Positions 1 through 10,987 of a DNA stretch of 64,000 nucleotides are shown in pieces. Position 1 is the first letter of the stretch; each line of letters begins with the position of its first letter. The stretch is taken from the NCBI GenBank assembly GCA_928212115.1, contig CAKMRJ010003334.1, positions 39,900,295 through 39,964,294 of the forward strand, given 5' to 3'. The notes below the pieces were generated by a model, which had not been told where the DNA came from, ran no database searches, and was given only the letters and a program-made list of their open reading frames with translations. The position numbers were made by a program, and so were the translations under genes. Origin of the DNA: Lactuca virosa (Eukaryota > Streptophyta > Magnoliopsida > Asterales > Asteraceae).

Positions 1-1058
1 TGATGTGTGTGTAAAATGCACTGGTTTTAATCCAACTTTTGAGTTATAAATTAAGCACACAAAGGCAGTGAACCTGTCTTTTAGTGGTATAGTTGGGTAA
101 GTAGAGTGTCGAACTCAGGGAACGGTAAATTAAAACTAAAGACTAATTTTATCTAAATTAAATAGTAAATATGGGTTTTCTCTAGTTTACAAGACTAGAA
201 ACTTACTAATACTACTTAGGCTAAGAACTAGAAAAACAAAGATTTAACTGAATTCAATAATAAAAGGGACTTCTGTTTAGTTCAACTCAATTGATCCTAT
301 GGTTGATATTATGGTAATAGTGCAATGGATTAATTCTTCTATTGGCTACCGATTCAAGTGATTAGCCTTGCGTTCGCTACGATAATCCTTAGAAAACAAA
401 CTAACTCAAACAGTGATCAGTTGTCTAATTTAATTTAATTCACTAGATTATTTATTCGGGTTAATTTAGACTTGTAATAGCTAACTAAATTGGTCCTTTA
501 GTTAACCTCTTGCTGATGGTCATCAAACAAGCTCACACATGAATTTACCTAATTTTTCTTATTAATTCTAGTTTCACGTTCGTTAGTCCTAGACATATGA
601 TAAAGTGGTCACATAAACATATGGGGTTGATAATTAAAAGATGTTCATACTATTTAATTATCTTCCTATTAACAGAAATTAGTTATCATTCACACATAAG
701 GTTCTTTAACAAGCTAGAATCAACAAAATCACCAATATTAAATTAATCCTACCATAAAATCAAACCATAATATCAATTTTGTATCCCCAAACAGAAGTTT
801 AAGAGTTTTAGCTCATGATTGAGGTAATTAACAGCAATAAAACGAATTCTAATTGTCTAACCATAATTGAGAAACAATAGATTAAGTAGAATGATGAGAA
901 TGTGCCTCAAATCTTCTTCGGAATTGGATTCTAGGTTGTATCTTCGTTCTCTAGGGTTCTTCTGGCTCTTCAATCGCAGCTTGCTTCTCCCCAAAGGTTC
1001 CAGCAGCCCTTCCATCGGATTAAGACCCGCTATTTATAATTATCACAAAACAGGGGCT

Positions 1059-1089
1059 ACTCGGCGAGTAGGTCGTGGACTCGCCGAGT
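1059..1089. repeat. ACTCG-N-CGAGT doublet in Athila 3' LTR
   Basis: Two 11-mers at 1059-1069 (centre G) and 1079-1089 (centre C), centres 20 bp apart. The two copies are exact reverse complements, so the pair can fold as an 11-bp stem. Confidence 0.9.
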
Positions 1090-1151
1090 ACTAGTGTGAA
1101 ATCCGTGTTCGGCAAGGAATCTTGACTTTTCTTTCGGGAACATTCTAATGA

Positions 1152-1183
1152 ACTCGCCGAGTACATGCGTGGACTCGCCGAGT
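1152..1183. repeat. ACTCG-N-CGAGT doublet in Athila 3' LTR
   Basis: Copies at 1152-1162 and 1173-1183, both with centre C, centres 21 bp apart. Confidence 0.9.
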
Positions 1184-1380
1184 AAGTGTGTAGTTTTCCC
1201 TTTTCCTTCATTCTTTGGTCTCTAATTGCTTCTCCTTTTTCCTTCTGCTTCCAAGCATGTCTTTTGGACTGAAAACACAATATAAGCATTATTAAGTACC
1301 TTTTGTCCATATTATGCATATAATTAGCCAAAAATGAATAGAAATATATGTTAAACATATGATTAATTATGCACATATCA

Positions 1381-1420
1381 AAATACCCCACACTTGACTT
1401 TTGCTTGCCCCCAAGCAAAA
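1381..1420 (-). promoter_or_regulatory. Polypurine tract of Athila with adjoining hairpin
   Basis: On the minus strand AAGTGTGGGGTATTT (1381-1395) abuts the 3' LTR, the place where plus-strand DNA synthesis is primed. Just upstream in element sense lies a hairpin with arms TTTTGCTTG (1399-1407) and CAAGCAAAA (1412-1420) around a four-base G-rich (element sense) loop. The same hairpin-plus-GTGTGGGG layout recurs at 2257-2290 and 4942-4976. Confidence 0.75.
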
Positions 1421-2256
1421 CTGAATTTAACACATTAGAATCACATAGGACAACTCACGTCGAACCCAGCCATTATGCCAAGACCGCAACACGCACATTT
1501 GTGTCTAAAATTCCTAATAACCCCCCATACTCTAAATACTCACAATCCTCATAAACATTCGCCCACTCACCCCGAACTATGCTCATTTTATGCATCCCTC
1601 CGAATCCATCCTCAGAAAACCTCTTAACCTCAAGGTGTTTTTGGTTGAGTAACCCAAGCATACATAATCTAGATAATTACAATGTATGATACCACATTGG
1701 AGCTCTTTGGAATTCTTCATTTCTTTGGCATTTGATCTTTGATCTCTTTGAATTCACCACTTTGTTGTTTGGTTTTTGGTATCTTCAACTTTTTGAATTT
1801 CTTGGAATTTTTGATCTTCTAATTTCATATTTGACTTTGATGCTCCAAAAATTCTTCAAACTTTTCTTTTGTAATTCTCTTTTTTTTTTTTCATGTAACT
1901 CACTTTTTTTTCACTCAAAACCTACATGCTTAAGCAAGGGCACTCAACTTCAACCTTTATTGATTAATGATAACAATTTTCCTGGATACATTTCAAGTAC
2001 ACGATGCTAAACATATTGCATCCTTCGGGCTAAGCGAGGTTTGTGTTTTGTCCCATGATTTCACTAGAATAAGGGAGCCACAAATGCACTATAACGTATA
2101 TAGGCTCAACTAAACATTTGGGTCCTCATGGAATCATCAAACAATACTAGCATGATCCCTAATTGTTTTTACCAAAATTTCTAAATTAGCCCTAGCAATT
2201 TTATGCAAAATTTTTAAAATTAATCTAAATTTTAACTAAATGTAACCAACCCCCTA

Positions 2257-2290
2257 CCCCACACTTATTTATGCAATGTCCCCATTGCAT
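2257..2290 (-). promoter_or_regulatory. Internal polypurine-like hairpin module (copy 2)
   Basis: CCCCACACTT (2257-2266) is followed by arms ATGCAATG (2271-2278) and CATTGCAT (2283-2290) around TCCC. Layout matches the true PPT module at 1381-1420, but the stem sequence differs and remains fully paired. Confidence 0.6.
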
Positions 2291-2583
2291 ATTATGCATG
2301 AATAAGAAAACATAAAAATAAAGAGGGAATTGGAACAAACTCCCCTGGGATAGTAGTGGCGAGGCTGATCATCTTCAATTTAGCTCCATCTTTGAATGAC
2401 TTTAAACATGGGAACAGCTCATCCATGTCTTGGGTGTCATGTCGCGTGTGGTAGACTTGCAAATGACTCAAATATGTAGGATACAGCTCCTAGAAACCTT
2501 CAGCAATGATTCCTCTATGAAAGAGTTGGATAAAAGCAACGAACGTGCCCAAAACAACTCTGGAATCCGAAAAATGATGATGG

Positions 2584-2615
2584 ACTCGGCGAGTAAGTCG
2601 GTGTACTCGGCGAGT
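2584..2615. repeat. ACTCG-N-CGAGT doublet, Athila 3' region
   Basis: Copies at 2584-2594 and 2605-2615, both centre G, centres 21 bp apart. Confidence 0.9.
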
Positions 2616-2654
2616 ATGTTGCTAACTGGCAGAGAAGTCGTGAATTGTCCATGC

Positions 2655-2688
2655 ACTCGCCGAGTAGGGATATGTGCACTCGGCGAGT
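2655..2688. repeat. ACTCG-N-CGAGT doublet, Athila 3' region
   Basis: Copies at 2655-2665 (centre C) and 2678-2688 (centre G), centres 23 bp apart; exact reverse complements of each other. Confidence 0.9.
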
Positions 2689-3030
2689 AGGCGCTGAGTT
2701 TTCCATTCGACTGAAGTGCTGGATTGGGGTAATTCAGTGACTCTTTTTCTAATTACTTCAGTAATAAAGCACTCTACACTCCCAACTCTAACGGACTCGA
2801 ACTTAATGGAAAAGACTTCGCACTCCCAATTGAACATTCTTTACTTGAACCTTGACCCATAAGACTTCTAAATGCATCCTAACCTTCCAATCCTGAAAAA
2901 AAAAACAGACAAAAGTGAAAGCAACCAAAAGTCCTAACAAGAAATAAAATCATCCAAGTTTAACAAGTTGTCCAAATCAAACATCACGAAAATAAATTAA
3001 AAACACAAAAGAAACATTCTTCATTCTTCA

Positions 3031-4283
3031 TCATCCATGGCGGCTCCTCCAGCTCCACTTCCTCCTCCTTGATTGCCTTTCCTCATCCTTTCTTCCCAAC
3101 TCATGATGTGTGGGGTAGCCGGGTCCAGGTCTCGGTGCGATGTTCATTTGTTGGAAGAGATAGTCAAATGATTGATTGTTATAGTTAACTCCTCTTCCAA
3201 TATCATCCAAGTAGCGCCGGTACTCAAGTTGATTCCATCCATCGTTCTCTTCTTCCACCGGAATAACCGGTGGGTCTTCCCGTACCCGCTCATTCTTTGC
3301 CTCACTCGCCTTCCCGGCTCCTCGGGGATAACCGGCTCATCCGCATGAGGAATAGAAAAAGAATCACCAAACTTTTCCACAATCCTTGCCCTCCTATATA
3401 ATGCGGTGTTGAACGGAGGGGGATAAATGACCGTCAGCGCCCTTGACTCTTGCAAATCTAATACCCCAAATGACCTTGCAAGCCTCGTCACAAACATCCC
3501 TCCATTAATCTTGGAGTTCATCTTCTCCTTAACAGCCCCTTCAGCAAGATACTTGGCTATGCGATAGGGGAGATTGCAGAAAACATCGGGAGTAATAATA
3601 CTCCAAAGATAAAAGATGTCAAGGGTCGGGACCTTGTCCCAGTCCTTTCGCATATTAATCGTGCTGGCAATGAACCGATGAATGAGACGGTGGATCGGTG
3701 AACGTATGTGACCCTCCTGTGCGGTAGATGGGATGTACACCCGGTTAGCAATAGTATTCCACCAGGTAGAAGCAACCACTCCCTCGGGGAGATCTTTGTG
3801 GCAATTCTCTAAAAAAACTTCAAAATCTTCATTCAACATAGTGCTTTGCTCATAGATTCCAAGCCTCCATGAAAATTCAGCCATGCTGCATTGTCGCAGC
3901 TCCCCACCAAGAGAAAAGGAAACTACATTGGGATTGTAGTACTCACTACCACCTCGGAATGAGATGGTAGCAAAAAACTCCCAACATAATTCAGCGTAGA
4001 CTGGTTCTTGAATTTTGAAAAGCTGTAACCAACCATCACATATGATGGTTGAATCCCCCAAATTACATTCTTTCACCAAATATGGTGTTAGCTCTTCTTC
4101 CAAACCAACTTTCCCCATCCAATCCCAATCCACTGCATTGGGTAAATGAATCTCTTTCTGTTTTAAAGCCTCTAACTTGTTTTTGGCACGGGCTTGAGAC
4201 GATTTGGATGTGATTTGGCGGAACGAGAGCCACGGGATGTCCCCTTGGCTTCCCCCTCTTGAAGACTGACCTCGTCTGGACAT
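3031..4283 (-). pseudogene. Athila extra ORF downstream of integrase (ATHILA ORF family / envelope-like position)
   Basis: An open frame from ATG at 4283 runs 379 codons to 3144. A frame change near 3255 moves the natural C-terminus to another frame that ends at 3031. The N-terminus is basic and serine-rich; the body is mostly globular with conserved-looking tryptophans (DWDWMGKVG, STWWNTIANR). The position after integrase is where Athila elements carry an additional ORF that has been called envelope-like. I see no signal peptide or clear membrane span, so the resemblance supports an Athila family ORF and does not support an entry function. It is preceded by about 840 bp without a gene. The start was chosen as the first ATG of the long frame. 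Confidence 0.65.
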
Positions 4284-4366
4284 GGTACCTGCATGACAAC
4301 ATTAAGAAAGCACAAACAAAACACCCAGTAATTAAAATTGAATAAAACAGATCTGTATAGCCTCCT

Positions 4367-4397
4367 ACTCGCCGAGTTCATGTCCTACTCGGCGAGT
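4367..4397. repeat. ACTCG-N-CGAGT doublet
   Basis: Copies at 4367-4377 (centre C) and 4387-4397 (centre G), centres 20 bp apart; reverse complements. Confidence 0.9.
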
Positions 4398-4841
4398 AGG
4401 ATGAACATCGGGACCAGAATCTGTCGAACACATATGGGTCACTTAAAACACCCAATTTTGCACAGGGGTTTGCTGTACTAAGTCCATTAACCACTAAACC
4501 AAAAGAAAATTCTCCTAACGACTCCTAATTTATGGAAAAACTAAAACCCTAGAATTCGAGGAAACCCCCAAATCCGAATTTAGATAAAATAGGGCAAATC
4601 AGTGATAAAGCTTGAACCTTTGATGAGTTTTTAAGTGTAAAGATCATACCCTTTCCCTTGAAAGTCGAGGATTAAGCCAAAAATCACAGAAATCGCTTGA
4701 AGGAGGCTGTGCACGGCGAGTGTGTGGGTAAAATGGGTAAAAACCCTTATTTTTCAGATTTTTATACCGTCTGTGTAAGTTGGCTACTCGCCGAGTATAA
4801 ATGCTTTTACGTGGTTTTTTTTTTTGGTTATTTATGCAAGC

Positions 4842-4873
4842 ACTCGCCGAGTACTCGTACCTACTCGGCGAGT
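4842..4873. repeat. ACTCG-N-CGAGT doublet, with a lone copy 56 bp before it
   Basis: Copies at 4842-4852 (centre C) and 4863-4873 (centre G), centres 21 bp apart. The copy at 4786-4796 is the only intact unpaired one I found in the window. Confidence 0.9.
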
Positions 4874-4941
4874 AAGCTTGCAGTTTGACAAAAATTGAAT
4901 TAAATTTTTTTTTTTATTTTTTTTTTTTATTTAACCCACCA

Positions 4942-4976
4942 CCCCACACTCTAGGCATTGCTTGCCCTCAAGCAAT
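4942..4976 (-). promoter_or_regulatory. Central polypurine-like hairpin module (copy 3)
   Basis: CCCCACACT (4942-4950), then arms ATTGCTTG (4957-4964) and CAAGCAAT (4969-4976) around CCCT. In element sense it is a G-rich hairpin followed by AGTGTGGGG, located about 150 bp after the integrase stop, where a second plus-strand primer could act. Function is inference. Confidence 0.55.
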
Positions 4977-5125
4977 CATTTAGAACATATTTCCAGAAGA
5001 AGATGAATGAAAAAGATCCTAAGAATTAAAAAGAAAGTAAAGGAAAAAGAAATGCAAACTCTAAACTCGGGTTGCCTCCCGGAAGCGCTTCTTTTGAAGG
5101 AGTCATTAGCTGGACTCCTCCCATT

Positions 5126-6316
5126 CTACGTGGCTGCAATCCCTTCCAGCAACATCAACTCTTCCATGCCTTCATTCCTTGGAACTCCTTCTTCATACTT
5201 TTTGACTCTATGTCCATTGACCTTGAACGGGGTGCCATCTTTTGACAATAGCTCTATAGCACCATGTGGAAACACCTTCTTCACCAGAAAAGGACCATCC
5301 CATCTTGACTTGAGTTTGCCCGAGAAGAGTTTTAACCTTGAATTAAAGAGCAACACCTTTTGCCCTTCATGAAATTCTTTATTTTCCTTGATCCTCCTGT
5401 CATGCCAATTCTTAGTTTTCTCTTTATAGATCAAAGAACTAGTGTATGCATCATTTCTAAGTTCCTCAAGAGCATTCATTTGCATTAACCGGTTGTTCTT
5501 GAGCTCCTCCATGTTGAAGTTGCACATCTTTAAAGCCCAAAAAGCTTTATGCTCTATCTCCACCGGTAAATGACATTGCTTTCCATAAACTAACCTATAT
5601 GGTGTTAGTACCAATAGGGTTTTGAAAGCTGTACGGAAGGCCCAAAGTGCATCGTCTAGCTTATCCGACCATTCTTTTCGATTGCTCCCCACCGATTTCT
5701 CCAAGATTCTCTTTAAAGCTCGATTTGTCACTTCGGTTTGTCCACTAGTTTGTGGATGGTAGGATGTTGAAAATTTATGGGTTACCCCATATTTACTTAG
5801 CACCTTCTCTAGTTGATCATTGGCAAAATGAGTGCCTCGGTCACTTATGAGAGCTTTCGGGACCCCAAATCTTGAAAATAACTTCTTTAAAAACCTCACC
5901 ACTACCCGACCGTCATTAGTTGGCAAAGCTTGTGCCTCCGCCCACTTGGATACATAATCCACCGCCACCAATATGTATTTGTTGCCTTTGGATATGGGAA
6001 ATGGTCCCATGAAATCGATCCCCCACACATCAAATACTTCGCACACTTGGATACTATGTTGTGGCATTTCATTTCGAGATGAAATGTTTCCAGCTCTTTG
6101 ACATGCATCACATTCTTTGACAAATTGGGTTGCATCTTTAAAAATCGTGGGCCAGTAAAACCCAATGTCAAAGATCTTCTTAGCAGTGTAATGTGCTCCA
6201 TGATGTCCACCCGTGGGCCCGCTATGACATTGCTCCAATATTTTCCAGCTTTCATTCCCGAACACGCATCTTCGTATGATTCCATCCGCGCAGCTTCGGA
6301 AAAAGATATGGTTCAT
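5126..6316 (-). pseudogene. Athila pol: integrase segment
   Basis: A 396-codon open stretch on the minus strand. It begins in the RNase H-integrase linker. The zinc-binding part shows paired histidines (GGHHGAHYTAKK) and CDACQRAG. The catalytic core shows the first Asp in WGIDFMGPF, the second in SDRGTHF and Glu in SGQTEVTNR, with 35 residues between the last two (DD35E). Near the C-terminus SRWDGPFLVKK is the GPY/F module of gypsy integrases; no chromodomain follows. It would insert element cDNA into the genome. The segment is intact but cut off from RT by a frame change, so it is a remnant of a polyprotein, not a free gene. Confidence 0.9.
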
Positions 6317-6908
6317 CCCAAAAGTAATACTTTATCTCGGAAAAGAATTTCTTCTTTTGTTGACTTGTGAGATCTTTTGGGAGGTAATTGCTAGCTAAGT
6401 AATTAGCTATATTTGCAAACCATGGTTCTTCTCCCACAGTCACCATAATATACTCGTCCGGAAAATCATCTCCAACTCTATCTTCTTGCAATCGCGGGTT
6501 TTCAAGCCTTGACAAGTGGTCAGCTGCTACATTCTCCATTCCCTTTTTGTCGCGTATCTCTATGTCAAACTCTTGAAGAAGTAGAACCCATCGTATCAAT
6601 CTTGGCTTGGCATCCTGTTTGGCAAACAAATACTTGATAGCAGAGTGGTCAGTAAAAACAGTTGTTTTAGATAAAACTAAATAAGGGCGGAATTTATCAA
6701 AAGCGTACACCACAGCTAATAATTCCTTTTCCGTGGTGGTGTAGTTTTCTTGGGCTGGATTTAAAGTCTTGCTAGCATAATATATGGGTTGGAAGTGCTT
6801 ATCAACCCTTTGACCAAGGACAGCTCCTAATGCAAAATCACTAGCATCACACATTATTTCAAATGGTAAATTCCAATTTGGTGCAACAATGATCGGGGCA
6901 TTAGTCAA
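6252..6908 (-). pseudogene. Athila pol: RNase H segment and linker
   Basis: A 218-codon open stretch overlapping the integrase segment in another frame. Acidic catalytic residues appear in order: Asp in MCDASDFALG, Glu in TTEKELLAVVYAF and Asp in VFTDHSAIKYL. Its role is degradation of the RNA strand in RNA-DNA hybrids during reverse transcription. The C-terminal part (NVAADHLSRLENP) is the usual gypsy tether to integrase. It continues the RT segment after a frame change between about 6908 and 6998. Confidence 0.88.
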
Positions 6909-6997
6909 TTTTTCCTTTAAAAATTCAAATGCCTCTAAACACTCTTTAGTAAAATTAAATGGTGCATCTTTTAGGAGTAATTGTGTTAGAGGTCTAG

Positions 6998-8003
6998 TTA
7001 TTTTAGAAAAATCTTTGATAAAACGCGGTAAAAACCCGCGTGTCCTAGAAAACTTCTAATACCCTTCACATTAGTTGGTGGAGGTAATTTGGCAATGGTG
7101 TCAATCTTTGCCCGATCCACTTCAATTCCCGATTTGGAAACCTTGTGGCCCAAAACTATACCCTCCTTAACCATAAAGTGACATTTTTCCCAATTAAGGA
7201 CTAAGTCGGTCTTTTCACACCTAGCAAGCATTAGGTCAAGATTTGTGAGACAATCATGGAAGGAAGATCCAAAAACAGAAAAATCGTCCATAAAGACTTC
7301 CATGAATTTTTCCACCATGTCGTGGAATATGGCTGTCATGCACCTTTGAAATGTCGCGGGTGCATTGCATAGCCCAAAGGGCATGCGTCGATAAGCAAAA
7401 GTCCCACTTGGGCAAGTGAATGTGGTCTTTTCTTGGTCCAATGGGTCTATGGGTATTTGGAAATAACCCGAAAATCCGTCTAGGAAGCAATAATAACTAT
7501 GGCCCGATAATCTTTCTAACATTTGATCATAAAGGGTAAGGGAAAATGGTCTTTACGAGTGGCATCGTTTAGTTTTCGATAATCGATGCACACTCTCCAA
7601 CCGGTTACCGTTCGTGTCGGAATAAGCTCATTCTTTTCGTTGTTGGTTATGACCGTCATCCCTCCTTTCTTGGCACCACTTGAACCGGACTCACCCACGG
7701 GCTGTCGGAAATGGAATATATAATCCCCGCATCTAAAAGCTTGACCACTTCTTTCTTGACCACCTCTTGCATATTTGGGTTTAGTCTTCTTTGGTGCTGC
7801 ACAACCGGCTTTGCTCCTTCTTCCAGGTTAATCTTGTGTGAACAATAAGAGGGACTTATTCCCTTGATGTCGGTAATGCTCCATGCTATGGCCCGTTTTC
7901 GCTTCTTCAAAACTTGCACTAGTTCTTCCTTTTCAGAGTTGGAAAGGTCAGAGGCTATAATGACTGGCTTTTGATGGCCATCTTCAAGGAAGGCATACTC
8001 CAA
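6998..8003 (-). pseudogene. Athila pol: reverse transcriptase segment
   Basis: Three overlapping pieces (8003-7656, 7698-7516, 7522-6998) together cover an RT. The first holds the pre-RT motif GIIYSISDSPWVSPVQVVPRK, the second GWRVCIDYRKLNDAT, and the third PFGLCNAPATFQRCM and the catalytic box FMDDFSVFG (FMDD in place of YMDD, normal in plant gypsy RT). Further on FLGHAGFYR is the connection region. At least two single-base frame changes (about 7660 and 7520), plus one at the end near 7030, interrupt it. Confidence 0.9.
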
Positions 8004-8050
8004 ATGTTCTGGTAACTTTTTGAGCTCAGTTTTTGGGTTCTGTTTGTTGT

Positions 8051-8083
8051 ACTCGCCGAGTGTAGGTAAGGGACTCGGCGAGT
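8051..8083. repeat. ACTCG-N-CGAGT doublet inside pol
   Basis: Copies at 8051-8061 (C) and 8073-8083 (G), centres 22 bp apart, total 33 bp or 11 codons, in the protease-RT linker. Confidence 0.9.
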
Positions 8084-8122
8084 TGGTAGCTGACTTTACG
8101 AATTCTGTTTTTTTTTCGCTGG

Positions 8123-8155
8123 ACTCGGCGAGTAGATCGGCCCTACTCGGCGAGT
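8123..8155. repeat. ACTCG-N-CGAGT doublet inside pol
   Basis: Copies at 8123-8133 and 8145-8155, both centre G, centres 22 bp apart, 33 bp in all, inside the open protease frame. Confidence 0.9.
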
Positions 8156-8811
8156 TGAAGTGTCAGATTGCCTCATCAACTCTTCAAACTCAGCTTCTTC
8201 CAGCAGCCTCTCGATGTCCATTAAGTCTTTTTCTGCATCAAATTCTTCATCAAAAATTGTGAACTTGCTGGAATCTTCACTTATGCATTCCTCCAATAAT
8301 TCATCAAGCATGTCAATTGAGAATGCCGTGTCGTCACTATTCCGTGCATACTTCATAGCTTGATCAACCCCAAATGTGACTGAATCTTCTCCTACCCGCA
8401 AAGTGAGCTTCGAGTCCCTCATGTCTACTATAGCACTTGCCGTGTTGAGGAAGGGTCTTCCAAGGATGATTGGGACTTGAGGATCCGCCTCCATGTCTAG
8501 AATTATGAAATCAGCGGGAAAGACAAACTTGTCCACTTTGACCACTAAGTCTTCACATATTCCTCTTGGGAAAGTGATTGTCTTGTTAGCTAAATGAATC
8601 GCCATACGAATTGGTCTTGGTTCCGGGAGATCCAGCTTCTTGAAGAATGAATAAGGCATTAAATTCACACTTGCTCCTGAATCAGCCAAGGCATGAGTGG
8701 TAGCTAAATTGCCAAATTGGCAAGGTAAAGTTAAGCTCCCCGGGTCACCCTTCTTCTTTGGTAGTTTGTTGAGCATGGCGGCTGAGCAATTCTCATTGAG
8801 GACTACCTTCT

Positions 8812-10714
8812 TCACTTCCTCCATCTTCCTTCTATTAGTGAGAAGTTCCTTAAGGAACTTTGCATATTTGGGCATTTGTGCGACAGCTCGATGAAGGGTA
8901 TGTTGATTTGAAGAGCCTTTATATGATCTAGAAACTTCTGGTACTCCTCTTCCTGCTTCACTTTCTTAGCTCGGGCTGGGTATGGCAATGGCGGCTGGTA
9001 AAACTTTTCAGGGGTCTGATTGTTCGGATTTGGCAGTGGACTCGCCGAGTCCCTATTCTGTACTCGGCGAGTAGAGCTGTCAGATTGAAGATTTTGATTT
9101 TCTGCTTGATTTTCTGCTTCCTCCTTCTGTGATTCTTTGGGTGCTTCATTCTGAATAGGGGCCAGAGGAGTGATTATTTTCCCACTTCTTGTTGTGACTA
9201 TGTTTATGTGCGCGCCTCGTGGGTTGTTTTCGGTTTTGCTAGGAAGTTCGCCCGGTGATCTTTGGTTTATTTGTTGAGCAAGTTGCCCTAGCTGTGTTTC
9301 TATGTTGTGGATAGATGCTTGCTGGTTTCTAAGCATGGTCCTTGTTTCTTGAATTGCAGCATCATGATCACTATCTCTTTTTTGAAGCAGCTAGAAATTT
9401 GGTAAGCATTTCTTCCAAACTTGGTTTTCTTTCTTGTGATGGCTCCTCCTTTTGGTAAAAACCCCTTCCCTTTTGCTTGAACTTCTCCTCCTTAGCCTTC
9501 TTGTACTCGTCATAAGGGAGCCACTCTTTCTTTGGTCTACGCCAATCTTCATCATATCGGTCCCCACTTGAGTAACAAACTTGCACCTTTTGTTGCCATT
9601 CTCATCCAAATCGCAGTCTCTAGTAAGGTGAGGCCCATTGCAATTTTCGCAACCCACCCGAATAGCATGTATCGTTTGGTCCATTTTATCCATCCTCCTA
9701 TCCATGGTTTTTAGCATAGCCATAACTGCTGACAAGTCTTCTGAAGCTGCATAGGCGGCCCCCCTCGTCACATCATTTCTTGGATTGTGGTATTCTCTAG
9801 AATGCTTAGAGAATTCTTCAATTAGTTGCTTTATCACTGGAGGTGCCTTTTCGTGAGTGGACCTTGCGAGTCAAGTAATTGCCTAGTGGTAACATTTACT
9901 CCATCATAGAAGATGGAGACTTCTTGTTGACTATTGAGGTCATGATGTGGGCAATTCCTTAGCAGGCTCTTGTACCTCTCCCACGCTTCATATAGTGATT
10001 CTCCAGCTTGTTGTTCAAAGTTAGCTATGGCTTTCTTTAGCTTGGATATCTTGGATGGCGGGCAGAATTGATCAATGAACTCTTCTTTCATTTGGCCCAT
10101 GTAGTGATAGATCCTGGGGGCAATGACTTGAGCCAATCCTTGGCAGCACCCTTCAAAGTAACCGGAAGCATGCGAAGTAGCTGAGTTTCCCGAGGCACAT
10201 TTGGAACATTGAAATAATCAGCTACATCATTGACTTCGTCCAAGTGTTTATAAGCGTCTTCGTGGTCTTTGCCTGTGAAGGGGATCTCCTTAAGTAGAGC
10301 CAGGATGTGACCCTTGAGCTCAAAAGTAGCAGTAATGGGGATTGCGGGTTGCACAAGTCCCGGTCCAGTATCATCGCGTATCCTCTTCTTCCATTCCCCC
10401 ATGGGGACTTCATCAATGTTAGCCATGAGAATAGCTAATTCGTCGTCGGAATCGGAAATGTGACCGAATGTAGGGTCTTCTTCTTCCTCGGTCTCGTGCT
10501 CGGCGTCTTCTTTAATAGGGTCTTCGATTGTCAAAGAGGCGCTGGATGCTCCTGATTTGCTGCTCTTCTTCTTGCTGAAAACGGACTTTAGGTTCTTTAG
10601 TGGCGAATTCCTTGAAGAAGCGGATTCTCCAACGGATTTTCCTTTGTTCTTCCTTAGGGCGGATTCCGGGTCGTCTAGAGGAGGGATCAAAGGTGTATCA
10701 GATCCTCGGGTCAT
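8812..10714 (-). pseudogene. Athila gag
   Basis: Start chosen at the ATG at 10714 (MTRGSDTPLIPP), because the upstream in-frame extension to 10819 is leader that includes a palindrome doublet. The N-terminal part is acidic (EDAEHETEEEEDPT); the capsid-like part includes RETQLLRMLPVTLKGAAKDWL and ESLYEAWERYKSLLRNCP, typical of retrotransposon gag. The nucleocapsid knuckle is CENCNGPHLTRDC (CX2CX3HX4C) near 9640. At least four frame changes separate the pieces 10714-10088, 10136-9834, 9837-9391, 9586-9371 and 9336-8812. The last piece has a basic, proline-rich C-terminus with a doublet at 9040-9072. Gag would form the cytoplasmic particle around element RNA. Confidence 0.88.
9040..9072. repeat. 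ACTCG-N-CGAGT doublet inside gag
   Basis: Copies at 9040-9050 (C) and 9062-9072 (G), centres 22 bp apart; reads STRRVQNRDSAS in the open gag frame. Confidence 0.9.
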
Positions 10715-10794
10715 GAAACAACTGCAAATAAAACAAGAAAAACGCGTAAAAAGAACAAAAATGAAATAAAAGCTAAAACTGTGAACAGTGATGG

Positions 10795-10828
10795 ACTCGC
10801 CGAGTTTCGTCGAGTGCACTCGGCGAGT
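10795..10828. repeat. ACTCG-N-CGAGT doublet in Athila leader
   Basis: Copies at 10795-10805 (C) and 10818-10828 (G), centres 23 bp apart, about 80 bp upstream of the chosen gag start. Confidence 0.9.
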
Positions 10829-10987
10829 TCAAGGTAAAAACAGAAAAATTTTCTACTTAATTTATTAAAACAGGGATTGATCAAAACTTATACTAACTAC
10901 TAAATTACCTCAGAATTAACTTTGTGTAAGATAAATCCCACACAAATGATCGATAAAAATAGAAATTAGTGCTAATTTAGAACCGTT

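Larger units (their letters stand above)
1..1380 (-). repeat. 3' LTR of the Athila-like element
   Basis: Starts TGATGTGTG and ends CACATATCA, which are near-inverted ends. It matches 11011-12389 almost throughout. It contains two palindrome doublets (1059-1089, 1152-1183) and, on the minus strand, a TATAAATAG box at 1030-1038. If the element starts exactly at base 1, the window edge coincides with the LTR end. Confidence 0.93.
1421..3030 (-). other. Non-coding 3' region of Athila
   Basis: About 1.6 kb between the extra ORF and the PPT, with no supported gene. It holds a T-rich stretch at 1720-1920, the second hairpin/polypurine module (2257-2290) and two palindrome doublets (2584-2615, 2655-2688). 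Short ORFs here have no recognisable motif. Confidence 0.7.
4284..5125 (-). other. Spacer between Athila integrase and the extra ORF
   Basis: No gene seen. Contains long T-runs (minus-strand A-runs) at 4815-4826 and 4907-4930, doublets at 4367-4397 and 4842-4873, a lone ACTCGCCGAGT at 4786-4796, and the third hairpin/polypurine module. It would be the leader of any subgenomic RNA for the extra ORF. Confidence 0.7.
8004..8875 (-). pseudogene. Athila gag-pol: aspartic protease segment
   Basis: Minus-strand open stretch from 8875 to 8096. LADSGASVNLMPYSFF carries the catalytic D-S-G of a retroviral-type aspartic protease, and VPIILGRPFLNTASAIVDM is the matching flap/C-terminal motif (ILGRPFL). 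It would process the gag-pol polyprotein. A nine-T run at 8108-8116 coincides with the frame change that separates it from RT. Two ACTCG-N-CGAGT doublets (8051-8083, 8123-8155) lie in its C-terminal linker and are translated as TRRV and YSPS-like peptides. Confidence 0.9.

Noticed and set aside
1020..1433. 137-codon minus-strand ORF across the Athila 3' LTR end
   Set aside because: Spans the LTR-interior border and has no domain; it is repeated in part at 12038-12385 because it is LTR sequence.
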